Shown: in pieces, positions 10,723-22,085 of the stretch
How the letters are laid out: every line of letters begins with the position of its first letter
Position numbering within the stretch: the first letter of the stretch is position 1
NCBI GenBank assembly: GCA_016800925.1
Contig: JABCPU010000184.1
Location: 1-64,000 of the forward strand
DNA: 64,000 nucleotides
DNA from: Suillus spraguei
Taxonomy: Eukaryota > Basidiomycota > Agaricomycetes > Boletales > Suillaceae
Reading direction: 5' to 3'
Program-made: the position numbers and the translations under genes
The notes under the pieces: generated by a model
What the model was told of the DNA's origin: nothing
What the model saw: only the letters and a program-made list of their open reading frames with translations
The model's database searches: none

Positions 10723-13700
10723 ATGTCCACCCCAGATATCCCTACAACCCCTCTGACGAATTCAAACGGTGCCCTCCCGCATGACAGCCCTGTCGATACG
10801 CCCCCTCCCTTTGATACCTCAGTTTTTCGGACATATCTCGAATCGCTCTTGCCACCGGTACTTGGCACCCAACCTGAAGAACTTGTAGGCTTGTTTGACG
10901 ATGAATTTGACGAGAGAGTCACTCGCTTTGCGGCAGAGGGAGGAGGCGTGATTTACGTGGTGAAAACGAAGGACGAAACAGAGGGTGAGCTTTTGTATCA
11001 GTTTAGAAACTAACCTAACGCGTACTAGAGGACGTGCCGCAGACTTATTCATATCACCTAACTTCGCATCTGACTTATTCTCCTGCGAGTGTTACATCAC
11101 TTGCACTCATCAAACGCGGTCCCACTTTGGATCCTGTGACACCTCTTGCCACGCAACTACATATCCTCAATTTGTTTGGAGGCGAAGAGACACCGTATGA
11201 GAGTTTGCATGCCGTCGTGAGCTGTGGTGTTAAGCCCTGGTTTGATGCTTTTGTCGGAGCACGGGGTGGGGGCAAGGATGGGGATAGTAAAATGGGTACG
11301 TTTTCACTTTCTTGCTTTGGCTTCACTCACTTGCGTTTATAGGCATACCCATGACCAAGAAGAAGTTTGCCGAACTAGAATTGTCGTTATTGCACCTTCA
11401 GCAGAACGTGGAAATACCTGAGACGCATTTGATCATTCATCCAGTCATCCAGCGCGCCGTAGAGCAGGTCGGTTCCTCAGTGACATCATGTGTCTAAAGG
11501 CTGAAGACATCACATTAGGCCCATGCTTCAGGCGCACGTCCAAACATATCGCATATACCTCCAAAGCAACTAAATGAGAGTTCGTTCCTCAACACTTTGC
11601 ATGGACACGTCAACATGTGGATCAAGGCCATTCAAGCAGTCACTAAGCTTTCGCGTGACGTTTCTTCTGGTACCGCTTCACAGGAGATCAATTTTTGGCT
11701 GAGTCTTGAGCGGGCACTGGAGGGTATTGAGGCCCAACTACGCAGCGATGAAGTGACCATGGTCATGGAATGCCTTCGAAACGCGAAGCGATATCTTGCA
11801 ACAGTCAGTTTCATGACAGACACTGGTCTAAAGTCTTCTACGGATCTTGGTGCGCGTTCTTTCCGGCCTCCTCAATTGGGTGCTGACAGGTATCATCAGT
11901 GCATAAATACAACCAACTGATGAAAGATTTTCCTCTCAATGAACTGTTATCCGCGACGGATCTTGAAAAAATCCAAGAATCACTGGTGCTCATCTTTGGA
12001 CATATCAACCGCAAGCTCAAGCTTTCGCCCTACCCGATCCGTCGGGCACTACCTCTCGTTGAAGCAATTTCCCGCGATTTCAATGACCAACTATTGCGCG
12101 TACTGACGTCACATCGGCTATCGTACACTCCATATGAAACCTTTGACCGCTTACTCGGACAGACCATGAACATCTTCCGGACATGGGATGACCTCATCAA
12201 GGAGTTTACAAATGTCGCTCGAGAGGTGATGCGCAAACGCGGAGAGAAGTTTGTCCCCATCAAAGTTGTCGCTGCGCATGCAAAACTACAGGAGCGAACG
12301 AGGTATTTGCGCGACTGGAGGAAGCAGCACGAGCAGCTGGCAGTGATGACGGGGCCCACGAAGGGTTTGGGGAGCATGGCTAAGGAGGTGGGTGGAATGG
12401 ACATGGAGGAAGAAGTGAAGGAGGCGTATGAAGTGGTCAAGCGCATTGATGTTCTCGATGTTTCTGTTGGTGAGTACCTGACTTTGATACGCTGTTGTTG
12501 AAGTCATCTCACTCTCTTTGCAGAGGGCACGGAGATTTGGGTGGCTGCTGAGAACGCATACAATGAACGGGTTGCAAGGGTCGAGAACCAAATTATTGCA
12601 CGGCTACGCGACAGGCTAGGCACGGCAAGAAATGCAAATGAAATGTTCAGAGTGTTCTCCAAGTTCAACGCACTTTTCGTTCGCCCGAAGGTAGTTCATT
12701 TTGTGGGATGACCGTGTAGCACATGTTTAAGCTCATATTTCACAGATTCGTGGAGCTATCCAAGAGTATCAAACTCAACTTATCGACTCAGTAAAGGAGG
12801 ATATCAAGCGCCTTCACGATAAGGTAGGTAGCATGCTCTTGCATCGTCTCCCTTACTTATAATGACATCAAGTTCAAAACGCAATATCGGTTCTCTGAAG
12901 CCTATCACATGTCACAAATGCGCGACTTGCCCCCAATAGCAGGTGCCATCATCTGGGCTCGGCAGATTGAGCGACAGCTACTCACCTACATGAAGCGAGT
13001 GGAGGATGTACTTGGCAAGGGCTGGGAGCTCTATGCAGAGGGTCAGAAGCTTCAGTCAGAAAGCACCGCATTCAGAAAGAAGCTAGAGACACGACCAGTA
13101 TATGATGCCTGGCTTCATGACATTAACCGGCGCGACATGGGTGTCAATGGCCGTCTCTTTGAGATTGTGAGATTACGGGGAGGAGGGTTCCAACTAGCGG
13201 TAAATTTCGACCCCCAAATCATCACGCTTTTCAAAGAGGTTCGCAATCTGTTGTGGCTAAACTTTCAGGTCCCACACACGATCACGAACATGGCGAAGGA
13301 TGCGAAGCGAGTATATCCCCACGCTGTCAGTCTTATGGAGACCGTCAGAACCTATGGACAGACTCTGGATCTCGTGGAGAACAATATGGGCATAGAATGG
13401 TTGGTTGCTGAATATCGGAACGAGGCTCAGCGGATGGTTGCCAAAGGTGATCAGATTCGGACCGTCGATTCATTGCACTTCTGACGCTTTGTATCCAGGT
13501 ATGAACATCAGGTGGGATTACTTTGTCAACCAGTACGATAACACACGGTATGTGACCGGTGCCGATGGACGTGAGAATCGACATATCCAATTCGTGCGGG
13601 AGTTTGCGAGCGTCGTGTCTATCCTACAAGATAAGACCAACAACGTCATTGACTTGTATCGCAACATTCTTCGAGCAGTCGAGGATCTCGCAACATGTCC

Positions 13701-14830
13701 TTATACTAGTGAGGCATTTTCAGATCTTCTGGGCAAGATTCAAGCTGCTGTGGGTTGTCACTTCATCATTATTGTTCATGTGCTAAATACATCCAGATCG
13801 ATCGCTTGAATCTGGAGGGATACGCTAATCTTGAATACTGGGTAGCTGACCTCGACAAGCGGATAGAAGTGATCCTGCTTCAGCGGTTGGGCTATATCAT
13901 CCAAGTCTGGTGTTCTGAGTTTGATCGGACAGACGATGGTGATGCCCGCCGAGATCCAATGCCTTTGCGGGACATTACAAACAAGCGACGAGCTGGCAAG
14001 GGCGGGAAAGAGGATAGGGTATGGTATACTGTTGTTCGTAAAGCTAGTACTGACCCAGCTTGCCAGGTGGCCGAGGGCAACATGACTGTAAAACCCATCG
14101 TTCACGAGATTCGGATACAGAACCAAGTGATCTTCCTTGATCCACCTATAGAATATGCACGTGCGACTTGGATAAACCAATTGCATGACTGGTTAGGTAC
14201 GTACGGTATTTTCAAAATTTCACATACCTTATTGATGCTTGAATAGGTGTTATCTGTCGGTTGAGACGTATTCAAAGCTCTCGATACGAGATTGGGTTGC
14301 AGATGCAGGGCACGCAAGTGTCAGAAACAACATATACTTCTCTGGTGCGTATCTCCACAATATATCGAGGCTACCACGTTCTTAAGAGCCCTGCCCAGCT
14401 CACACGGTTCACGGACAACACTTTAGAGCGACCGTTTTCCCTTATAGAACTCAAAGTTCAAAAGCTCAAAGACTATGTCGCCAAGTGGTTACAGTTCCAG
14501 TCGCTGTGGGATCTAGAGGCGGAATATGTCTTCAATCGCCTGGGAGACTCCCTCGCACATTGGCAGCAACTTCTGACAGAGATCAAGAAAACGCGGTCGA
14601 CATTTGACACGTCAGAAACGCAATTGAGTTTCGGTGTCTGTGTCGTGGATTACGAGCAAGTCCAAGCCAGAGTAAACGCCAAATATGACGCGTGGCAACG
14701 GGATATTCTCAGTCGTTTCGGTGTGAAGCTCGGAAATGCAATGAAGGAAATGCATGCCTCGATCATGAAGGCGCGGAATGAGCTGGAGCACCACTCGATA
14801 GAGGGTTTGGTTGGAGCACGACGATTTTAA
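10723..14830 (+). CDS. dhc1: Cytoplasmic dynein heavy chain, N-terminal tail subunit (split gene)
   Basis: At least 12 exons can be chained in frame: 10723-10984, 11029-11295, 11343-11467, 11519-11849, 11900-12469, 12524-12690, 12746-12823, 12873-13446, 13499-13749, 13797-14018, 14067-14196 and 14247-14830. A possible 42-nt in-frame intron lies at 14346-14387. The product, about 1,180 residues, matches the dynein heavy chain tail (DHC_N1): [14 protein letters not shown] near the start, [44 protein letters not shown] near the end. It stops after [14 protein letters not shown], just before the linker and AAA+ motor would begin, with no motor sequence downstream. Agaricomycetes are reported to encode this heavy chain in two genes (described in Schizophyllum commune), so I read this as the complete tail gene rather than a truncated one. 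The tail dimerises and binds intermediate chains and cargo in microtubule transport and nuclear migration. The motor gene is not in the window. Confidence 0.85.
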
Positions 14831-15262
14831 GTTGTGGTACATACTTTTTTTTGATACCCATCCATGCATCGCGCCATTCGTTATCTGGACCTTGCGCTGC
14901 GTTTCGTTTTGCATGTTCTATTGTATCGGTTACACGCAGAATTCTGTAATGGATCCTCAGGCCTCGAGACCTGAGCTGGAGTAATGGCATCCCTACCTCA
15001 GCCTCCTATTTTCCAATAAAATGTTGATTCATAATCCAATAATCCTAGAGCGAGTGGCTTTGTTGCTGCAGGCAGCTTAGTGACAAAAATTGATGCACTT
15101 TGAAATTGGCGGTCCAGGTGGTAATGAAAAGGCTTGTTACTTATTGCGTTCAAGGCTCATGCGAGTATGTAGTTATAAGTGGTACTGCAATGTGCATGGA
15201 AGAGCTTTCCTTCCGCAACTCAACTTTCTCCTACTTCTCCTTCCAACATATCCATCCACTAT
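14831..15262. terminator. 3' flank of the dynein tail gene
   Basis: A T-rich run (14848-14855) follows the stop within 30 bp, and an AATAAA-like site (ccaataaaatg) lies near 15015, suitable for polyadenylation. A 75-codon minus-strand frame (14763-14990) overlaps the end of the gene and is probably a shadow. Confidence 0.35.
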
Positions 15263-15265
15263 AAT

Positions 15266-15419
15266 GTTGTGTCAGGTACTGCAATTCCCGACGATCTCAT
15301 GGAATCGTGTGCGCAACTCTTCAGTACGAACTATGGAATTTGGGGTGAAGAGGCAAGCAATATCTCAAAGTACACCAAGTCTCGTCAGCTCTCACATGTG
15401 TCAAACAAATTATCATAAG
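15266..15419 (+). pseudogene. Possible N-terminal fragment of a small acetyltransferase-like gene
   Basis: One frame encodes a peptide with IPDDLMESCAQLFSTNYGIW and then a Lys/Ser-rich segment, ending at TAA. The pattern 'cAqLFSTnYGiWG' recalls the N-terminus of GNAT-like proteins common in Agaricomycetes, but this is from memory of the family pattern. The nearby ATG (15263) is in another frame and nothing downstream continues the fold. I treat it as a gene fragment. Confidence 0.25.
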
Positions 15420-15432
15420 TATTAAGCCCTGT

Positions 15433-15707
15433 TCAACCCAGATCCGACCGCACCGCCAATAATGCCATGGGCGTCACACCCGAGTACAAAATGAAATGCG
15501 AACCTGTAAAGCCACGCACTTGAATCCTTACTGGGTCACCTCTGTCGACGTCCTTGTCTTTGACATCGCGCGACCTGGATGCAGAACTGGAGTCGGAGTC
15601 GGCGTCCAAGCGTGGAGTCTGGCGTGGATGAGACATCGACTGACGACCACCGTTGACCGGTACGCCGTGAATGCTTTGGATGTATCTGGGAATGTGAGCA
15701 GGCTGAT
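15433..15707 (-). pseudogene. Protein-like fragment, unidentified
   Basis: A minus-strand frame of about 92 codons begins after an AG-like acceptor near 15708. It reads PAHIPRYIQSIHGVPVNG, then an Asp/Ser/Lys-rich stretch, then RIQVRGFTGSHFILYSGVTP to a TGA. The amino-acid composition is coding-like, but no start, upstream exon or family is evident. It may be a 3' exon of a decayed gene. Confidence 0.3.
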
Positions 15708-17154
15708 CATATCAGTCATCTCGCATTGATTCAAGTTTGAAAATTACAGTAATGCAAATTTGCCAGAAGACTTGAAAATGCGTTCCCAGCTTGGTACGGC
15801 ACTGAAGTACTGAAGTACTAGTACTAGTAAGACTATATAGTACTGAAGGCAAGAGGACACTAGTGTTGCTTCACATCAGGGATGGGCGAGCCTTGTCATT
15901 CAAGCGTTGCCCAAACATATAATTACTCATTGCCGCGACATGGTTATCTGGCTCTACATCGACTCCGTCAATCAGCGAGAACACATCGCACCTCAAAAGC
16001 GGGCCAAAACTCAATCTGGAACCTATGCCTCAATTTCCTTTGTGGATAAATCATCAGAACATTCAATTCAAAGATGCGCGAGCAGGTAAAGAACTTTATC
16101 ATTACAAGAATACAAGCCTTAAAGTACAAGTCAGGAAAACAGGCAATATAGATACTGGCAAACCGATGAGGTCGTTCGGTCTTCTAAAGCAGGTCGAAAT
16201 TCGTTTCGTTTGTGGAATATCGCATTTTCCGACGATCATGTAAGTCACGATGAGGTTAGTAGCGAGCGTCAGGTAGCGGATGGTGCTGTGAGTGTCATGT
16301 AACATTGTGATGGCATCGTAGCGTCATGAATATCGTGGGCGCCATGGGGGTTAGTATTGGCTGTCGTGGGTATTGTGAAATGGTGTCTGTAAATGTCGTA
16401 GCGTCGTGAGTGTTGTCTTGAGTGTCGTGATTGGTCCAGCTCGGAGTGTCGTGGGGTTTGAATCGTGATGCGGGTCATTAAATGGTCATGATAGTATCGT
16501 GAGTCATGGTGACTGGCGTTGGCTGTCGTGAGCCATGATGATTGGCGTCATCTGTCATAAGTGTTGTGTAATGGTCTTCGTCTGAATGTTATAGAATCGT
16601 TCGTATATTGTCTCGAGTGTTCGTGGTGTTAGGAGCGTGATGCATGTCATGATGGCGTCATATTCTTCTCGTCAGTCTGTGGCCCATGACCTTAGAGGGG
16701 TATCGCAGAGTCGTTGTCAGTAGGCAGTGGTTGTTAGCATCGTAGTTCGTAGTTGATAACGAGGTCGTGGTAGGCGGGCGTAAGATCCTGGAGATGTTGG
16801 AAAGTGCATCGCCGGCGCGGTGAAAGTGGAAAGGTGGCGGTGGCTGGAATCGCAGCTGCGACTGGATTCGTCCGATGGCGAAGTGATATAACGCAGGCCT
16901 TGATGCGTGAACCAGGCTCTGAAGTTGAAAATGCATCCAATATAGGAAGCGGCGACGTCTGGTGGTTACCAGCCAGCATCGACGTGAGTCCCACTGATGC
17001 CATGGAAGTGACCCAGTCATTCATAAGGTCTCCATTGTCAACATGAATCTGTTTGCAGACTCGCGCAAGGTGGCCAACTAGCAATGATGAAATCAGTAAA
17101 AAAAATTGACATGAAGAGAAATGACTGGCATGTCGCCGGAGGTGAGAACATGAT
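15708..17154. other. Gene-free stretch with degenerate GTCGTGA-type repeats
   Basis: Between about 16250 and 16660 the words tcgtga, tcatga and gtgtcgtg recur every 10-30 bp without a fixed period, in G/T-rich sequence. The rest holds only short open frames on both strands. I see no gene. A short duplication (ctagtactagta and actgaagtactgaagtac) lies near 15805-15825. Confidence 0.45.
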
Positions 17155-17780
17155 TTCCTGATGTAGTATCACTCCTTATGTTATTTGTGCCTTGCCACTT
17201 TTGCCAAGGCGGAAAATGATGAAAAAGGTAGGCTAGTACACAGTATGGTGAACAGCCCTACGGTACATACTATATAGATGGAACTTTGAGAGATGAATAT
17301 CTCAGTCCAATGTAAGTACTAAATCATTCCAGACATATATCATACTGACACACTTTAGTCGTCCACCTTCTCCTCTCACATCCTGGTCATAATCCCACCT
17401 CATCAATACAGGTCATCTGTCCAGCTATTTTGTAGGTTTGTGGGGGACAGTTGGATGTTGAAGCTAATCTCTTGACCTACTCTATCCTTTGTCTCAGCAA
17501 CTCTTTGACATCTGCAATGTACCATGCACTCAGACTCGGATGCAGGACAGGATAGATGACAATAATGAATATACCACGTATTGATGCACAAAAGAAATAT
17601 CCTATAGTATGGGACGCAAACTCGCACAGACTTGACTTCTACAAGACGAACCACGAGTATATAGAAACTCAAGTAACCTCCATAGCCTATTCCTATTTGA
17701 GAAGAGTCCGTATAACCTTCAAATCCGTATACTGCTTTGCGTCTGAAAAACAATGCTTCATATACTTTGGCAATTCTATA

Positions 17781-19243
17781 TTAGTTGGTGGTGGCAAAAG
17801 TGAACGGGGTTCGGGCAAAGCCGACGCGGGATGTGCCAGCATCGAACACAGTGTAGAAGCGCTCGAGGAATACGTAGCCATTAATAAAGTCACACCCTTC
17901 GCCAATGGGTGTGTCAAGCCTTTTAACAACGAGAAATATATCATCGGCATTGCCATGAACAACGTGGTTGAGAGAACGAGGCCAGATTTGCGCATTACGT
18001 CTAAAATTGTATGTTTCCTGTGCAAATGGTGAACAAGGGGTGTGAGGGCTGACAAAATTGACGTACCTCGCCAATATGGAATCTCAAGGGACGTAGAGTA
18101 TTGTAGTCTCTAGTGGTAACCTGAAGAAGACCATTCGCCGCATTCACAATACTGCCGGTTGCAATCCTGTAGCTTTCATAGGCATCTATCAAACGCTGAT
18201 GAGACCATTGTTACTCGCTGCACTCAAAATACACACCGGAGGCAATGTAAAGAAAGGTGCAACCACAATCGACAACGCCAGCGCTGTAGGGTAAGAGTTC
18301 CATATCACCGTAGGCGATACTCTGATTGATACCCCAATACTGCGATGAGGGGAAGGTAGTGGTGACAGGACTGAAACAAAACAATTCTCAGTCTGAATTG
18401 ATCCAGAAGCTGAGGTGCCTTACGTGTATTTAATTTCGCTGTAGTGCATGTCACGGTTGGATCCACCAAAGGTAAGCTGTCCATAGTTGACTGCACCTTG
18501 AACGACGGGACGGAAAAAGATACCAACAACAGGCTGAAGAATGGAGCGTTGCCTAAACAGGTGGTCAGTGACAGGCGGGATCGTGTCTCCTCGTAAATCT
18601 GGATTTCGTAGGGCGCCGAGGCTTGACACTGTAGGCCCGATGCCAAGGACACCATCAAAACCGACGGTGCCCCGCGGAGTGGAAGCAACAGCGATTGGCA
18701 TCCCGATGATGGAGAGCTCGTCAGTGAAAGCTAATGAATCTTCGAATATAGTTCCTATAGATACTAATCGTAGGTATTTTCAACTGATGATTGTTGTATG
18801 TCATACCTTGGAAGGAGCCGCCATATCTGTAATCGACCGCCACAAGCTTTCCAGTGTCAACGCCGGTGAGGCTCACGTACTTATTGTCGGTGCCCACCCA
18901 TGTGATCGAGCTAGAGCTCTCGACAACCAAGCGGTCTTCAATAATACATTAGCAGCCGCGTGTTTTCTGCGTTGAACTTACAGGTTGTGGGGGGAGAGCC
19001 AATGTTGACATCTACGGTGTAGCCCATACCAAAGTTTAACAAAGGGAGATCAGCACGTGGGCCATGCGTGCTGTATTCCCTAATGGCCGCCATGCGAGCT
19101 TCATCATGCCGCAAGATGTCAGTAACATTGGAGAATGTTAGCCTCCTGGTCATGGGGAGGGTGATGAGGGAATTGCGAACTTCAACGGGCGATCCCGTGA
19201 TTAAAGAAACCAGGAGCGCCAACAAGGATAGAACGGAGAGCAT
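17781..19243 (-). CDS. Secreted pepsin-family (A1) protease homolog, copy 1, altered active site
   Basis: Six exons mirror copy 2; exon 1 is 19243-18982 and the stop is at 17781. The protein is about 407 residues. It has an N-terminal signal peptide (LSLLALLVSLITGSP), a short propeptide with a basic TRR site, then the A1 fold: GYTVDVNIG, ITWVGTDNKY, IIGMPIAVAS, DGVLGIGP, FFRPVV, YGQLTFGG, GVVDCGCTFLYIASG, and a C-terminal VFDAGTSRVGFA. The first catalytic motif, normally DTGSS, reads VESSSS, so Asp is replaced by Glu and the TG pair by SS. The second motif is DCGC instead of DTGT but keeps its Asp. It may be an inactive or altered enzyme. The frame is intact across all exons, so it is probably expressed or recently duplicated. 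Confidence 0.8.
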
Positions 19244-19966
19244 GACTTACTGGAAAGTCATATCATACTCGGTTATATACGTGATAGCGAACGCGATGGC
19301 AATGTTGAGCACCTTAGCCACGTCAGTCCCCCTCGAAAAAGTGATGACGAGATGGTTACGATGCGAGTCATCGCGAGTGCAACGATTCGACTTCCCAGTA
19401 AATGTGGCAAGAGATGGTTTGCTTTTGATCCTGGCATGTTATTTCTGAATCTCAGTGTTGTCAGGTGTCTGTCAGTGTTGACCAAAAATAGTCAGTCAGC
19501 ACTGATTTGGGATCTGTTCAAATATTACACACACACACACAACTAACACACGACGCACACACAGATGTGAACGTTGAACACACACAGACGTTGAACATTC
19601 ACACAGGTCTTATATTGCAGAAAATTCAGTGCTACTCGCGCATTTCTAAGTTAACTATGTTCTAGCTAATCCGTTCTCTGTCAGGTCAAATCAAATCAAG
19701 TCAGTCAGTGCTGACTGACTATTTTTGGTCAACACTGACAGACACCTGACAACACTGAGATTCAGAAATAACATGCCAGGATCAAAAGCAAACCGTCTCT
19801 TGCCACATTTACTGGGAAGTCGAATCGTTGCACTCGCGATGACTCGCATCGTAACCATCTCGTCATCACTTTTTCGAGGGGGACTGACGTGGCTAAGGTG
19901 CTCAACATTGCCATCGCGTTCGCTATCACGTATATAACCGAGTATGATATGACTTTCCAGTAAGTC
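19244..19966. promoter_or_regulatory. Palindromic divergent promoter between protease copies 1 and 2
   Basis: The 723 bp between the two start codons is itself mostly inverted repeat. Each side has a TATATAA box 30-37 bp from the ATG (19931-19937 on plus; mirrored at 19273-19279). Only about 19504-19716 is single-copy, with a (CA)n tract. A 70-codon open frame seen in each arm is a by-product of the repeated flank. Confidence 0.55.
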
Positions 19967-21431
19967 ATGTTCTCCGTTCTATCCTTGTTGGCGCTCCTGG
20001 TTTCTTTAATCACGGGATCGCCCGTTGAAGTTCGCAATTCCCTCATCACCCTCCCCATGACCAGGAGGCTAACATTCTCCAATGTTACTGACATCTTGCG
20101 GCACGATGAAGCTCGCATGGCGGCCTTTAGGGAATACAGCACGCATGGCCCACGTGCCAATGTCCTTTCGTCAAACTTTGGTATGGGTTACACCGTAGAT
20201 GTCAAGATTGGCTATCCCCCCGCAACCTGTAAGTTCAACCCAGAAAACATGCGGTTGCTAATGTATTATTGAAGACCGCTTGGTTGTCGAGAGCTCTAGC
20301 TCGATCACATGGGTGGGCACCGACAATACGTACGAGAGCCTCACCGGCGTTGACACTGGAAAGCTTGTGGCGGTCGATTACAGATATGGCGGCTCCTTCC
20401 AAGGTATGACATACAACAATCATCAGTTGAAAATACCTACGATTAGTATCTATAGGAACTATATTCGAAGATTTATTAAATTTTACTGATGAGCTCTACA
20501 TCATCGGGATGCCAATCGCTGTTGCTTCTACTCCGCGGGGCATCGTCGATTTTGACGGTGTCCTTGGCATCGGGCCTACAGTGTCAAGCCTCGGCGCCCT
20601 ACGAAATCCAGATTTACGAGGAGACACGATCCCGCCTGTCACTGACTACCTGTTTAGGCAACGCGGCATTCGTCAGCCTGTTGTTGGTATCTTTTTCCGT
20701 CCCGTCGTTCAAGGTGCAGCCAACTATGGACTGCTTACCTTTGGTGGAACCAACCGTAACATGTACAGGGGCAGAATTGGATACACGTAAGGCACCTCAG
20801 CTTCTGGATCAATCCAGACTGAGAGTAATTGTTTTGTTTCAGTTCTGTCACCGCTACCCCCCCCTCATCGCAGTATTGGGGTATCAATCAGAGTATCACC
20901 TACGGTAATATGGAACTCTTACCCTACAGCGCTGGCGTTGTCGATTGTGGTTGCACCTTTCTTTACATTGCTTCCGGTGTGTATTTTGAGTGCAGCGAGT
21001 AACAATGTCTCATCAGCGTTTGATAGATGCCTATGAAAGCTACAGGATTGCAACCGGCAGTATTGTGAATGCGGCGAATGGTCTTCTTCAAGTTACCACT
21101 AGAGACTACAATACCCTACGTGCTTTGAGATTCTATATTGGCGAGGTACATCAATTTTGTCAGCCCTCACACCCCCTGTTCAGCATTTGCACAGGAAACA
21201 TACATTTTCGGACGTAATGCGCAAATCTGGCCTCGTTCTCTCAACCACGTTGTTCATGGCAATGCCGATGATATATTTCTCGTCGTTAGAAGGATGGACA
21301 CACCCATTGGCGAAGGGTATGACTTTATTAATGGCTACGTATTCCTCGAGCGCTTCTACACTGTGTTCGATGCTGGCACATCCCGCGTCGGCTTTGCCCG
21401 AACCCCGTTCACTTTTGCCACCACCAACTAA
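19967..21431 (+). CDS. Secreted pepsin-family (A1) protease homolog, copy 2, altered active site
   Basis: Exons 19967-20228, 20275-20403, 20456-20786, 20843-20978, 21017-21145 and 21195-21431 join in frame to 407 residues. A signal peptide is followed by a short propeptide and the complete bilobal A1 fold. Motif 1 is VVESSSSITWVGT (canonical V-D-T-G-S-S) and motif 2 is VVDCGCTFLYIASG (canonical V-D-T-G-T). The two catalytic lobes are otherwise well kept: GTIFEDLLNFTDEL for the inter-lobe loop, YGLLTFGGTNRN, and FDAGTSRVGFA at the end. Length and intron pattern suit a basidiomycete polyporopepsin-type protein without a C-terminal anchor. It is transcribed away from copy 1 within the palindrome. 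Confidence 0.85.
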
Positions 21432-22085
21432 TATAGAATTGCCAAAGTATATGAAGCATTGTTTTTCAGACGCAAAGCAGTATACGGATTTGAAGGTTAT
21501 ACGGACTCTTCTCAAATAGGAATAGGCTATGGAGGTTACTTGAGTTTCTATATATCGTGGTTCGTCTTGTAGAAGTCAAGTCTGTGCGAGTTTGCGTCCC
21601 ATACTATAGGATATTTCTTTTGTGCATCAATACGTGGTATATTCATTATTGTCATCTATCCTGTCCTGCGTCCGAGTCTGAGTGCATGGTACATTGCAGA
21701 TGTCAAAGAGTTGCTGAGACAAAGGATAGAGTAGGTCAAGAGATTAGCTTCAACATCCAACTGCTCCCCACAAACCTACAAAATAGCTGGACAGATGACC
21801 TGTATTGATGAGGTGGGATTATGACCACTGGCAGGATGTGAGAGGAGAAGGTGGATAACTAAAGTGTGTCAGTATGATATATGTCTGGAATGATTTAGTA
21901 CTTACATTGGACTGAGATATTCATCTCTCAAAGTTCCATCTATATAGCATGTACTGTAGGGCTGTTCACCATACTGTATACTAGCCTATCAGTAAAACCT
22001 TTTTTATCATTATGTCACTTTTTCTGCCTTGGCAAAGTGCCAAGGCACAAATAATATAAGGAGTGATACATCAGGACATCATGAG

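Larger units (their letters stand above)
17155..22085. repeat. Large inverted repeat (palindrome) carrying two aspartic protease genes, unit 1
   Basis: The left arm (about 17155-19503) and right arm (about 19717-22085) are near-identical in inverted orientation, including coding exons, introns, 5' flanks and 3' flanks. The arms are about 2.3 kb and the unique centre is about 0.21 kb, containing a (CA)n run near 19530. The outer ends share the small hairpin 'ccttggcaaagtgccaagg' in the right arm and a diverged form in the left. The arms differ by scattered substitutions and small indels. Confidence 0.85.

Noticed and set aside
10723..14830. Reading the dynein gene as a truncated pseudogene
   Set aside because: No disabling mutations, consistent splice sites throughout, and a known two-gene organisation of this protein in Agaricomycetes.
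14763..14990. 75-codon minus-strand frame after the dynein gene
   Set aside because: It overlaps the end of the dynein coding exon and has no supporting structure.
19725..19937. 70-codon frame starting MVNTDRHLTTLRF, present four times
   Set aside because: It lies in the duplicated promoter flank of the protease genes; its recurrence is explained by the palindrome duplication, and it has no start context or domain.
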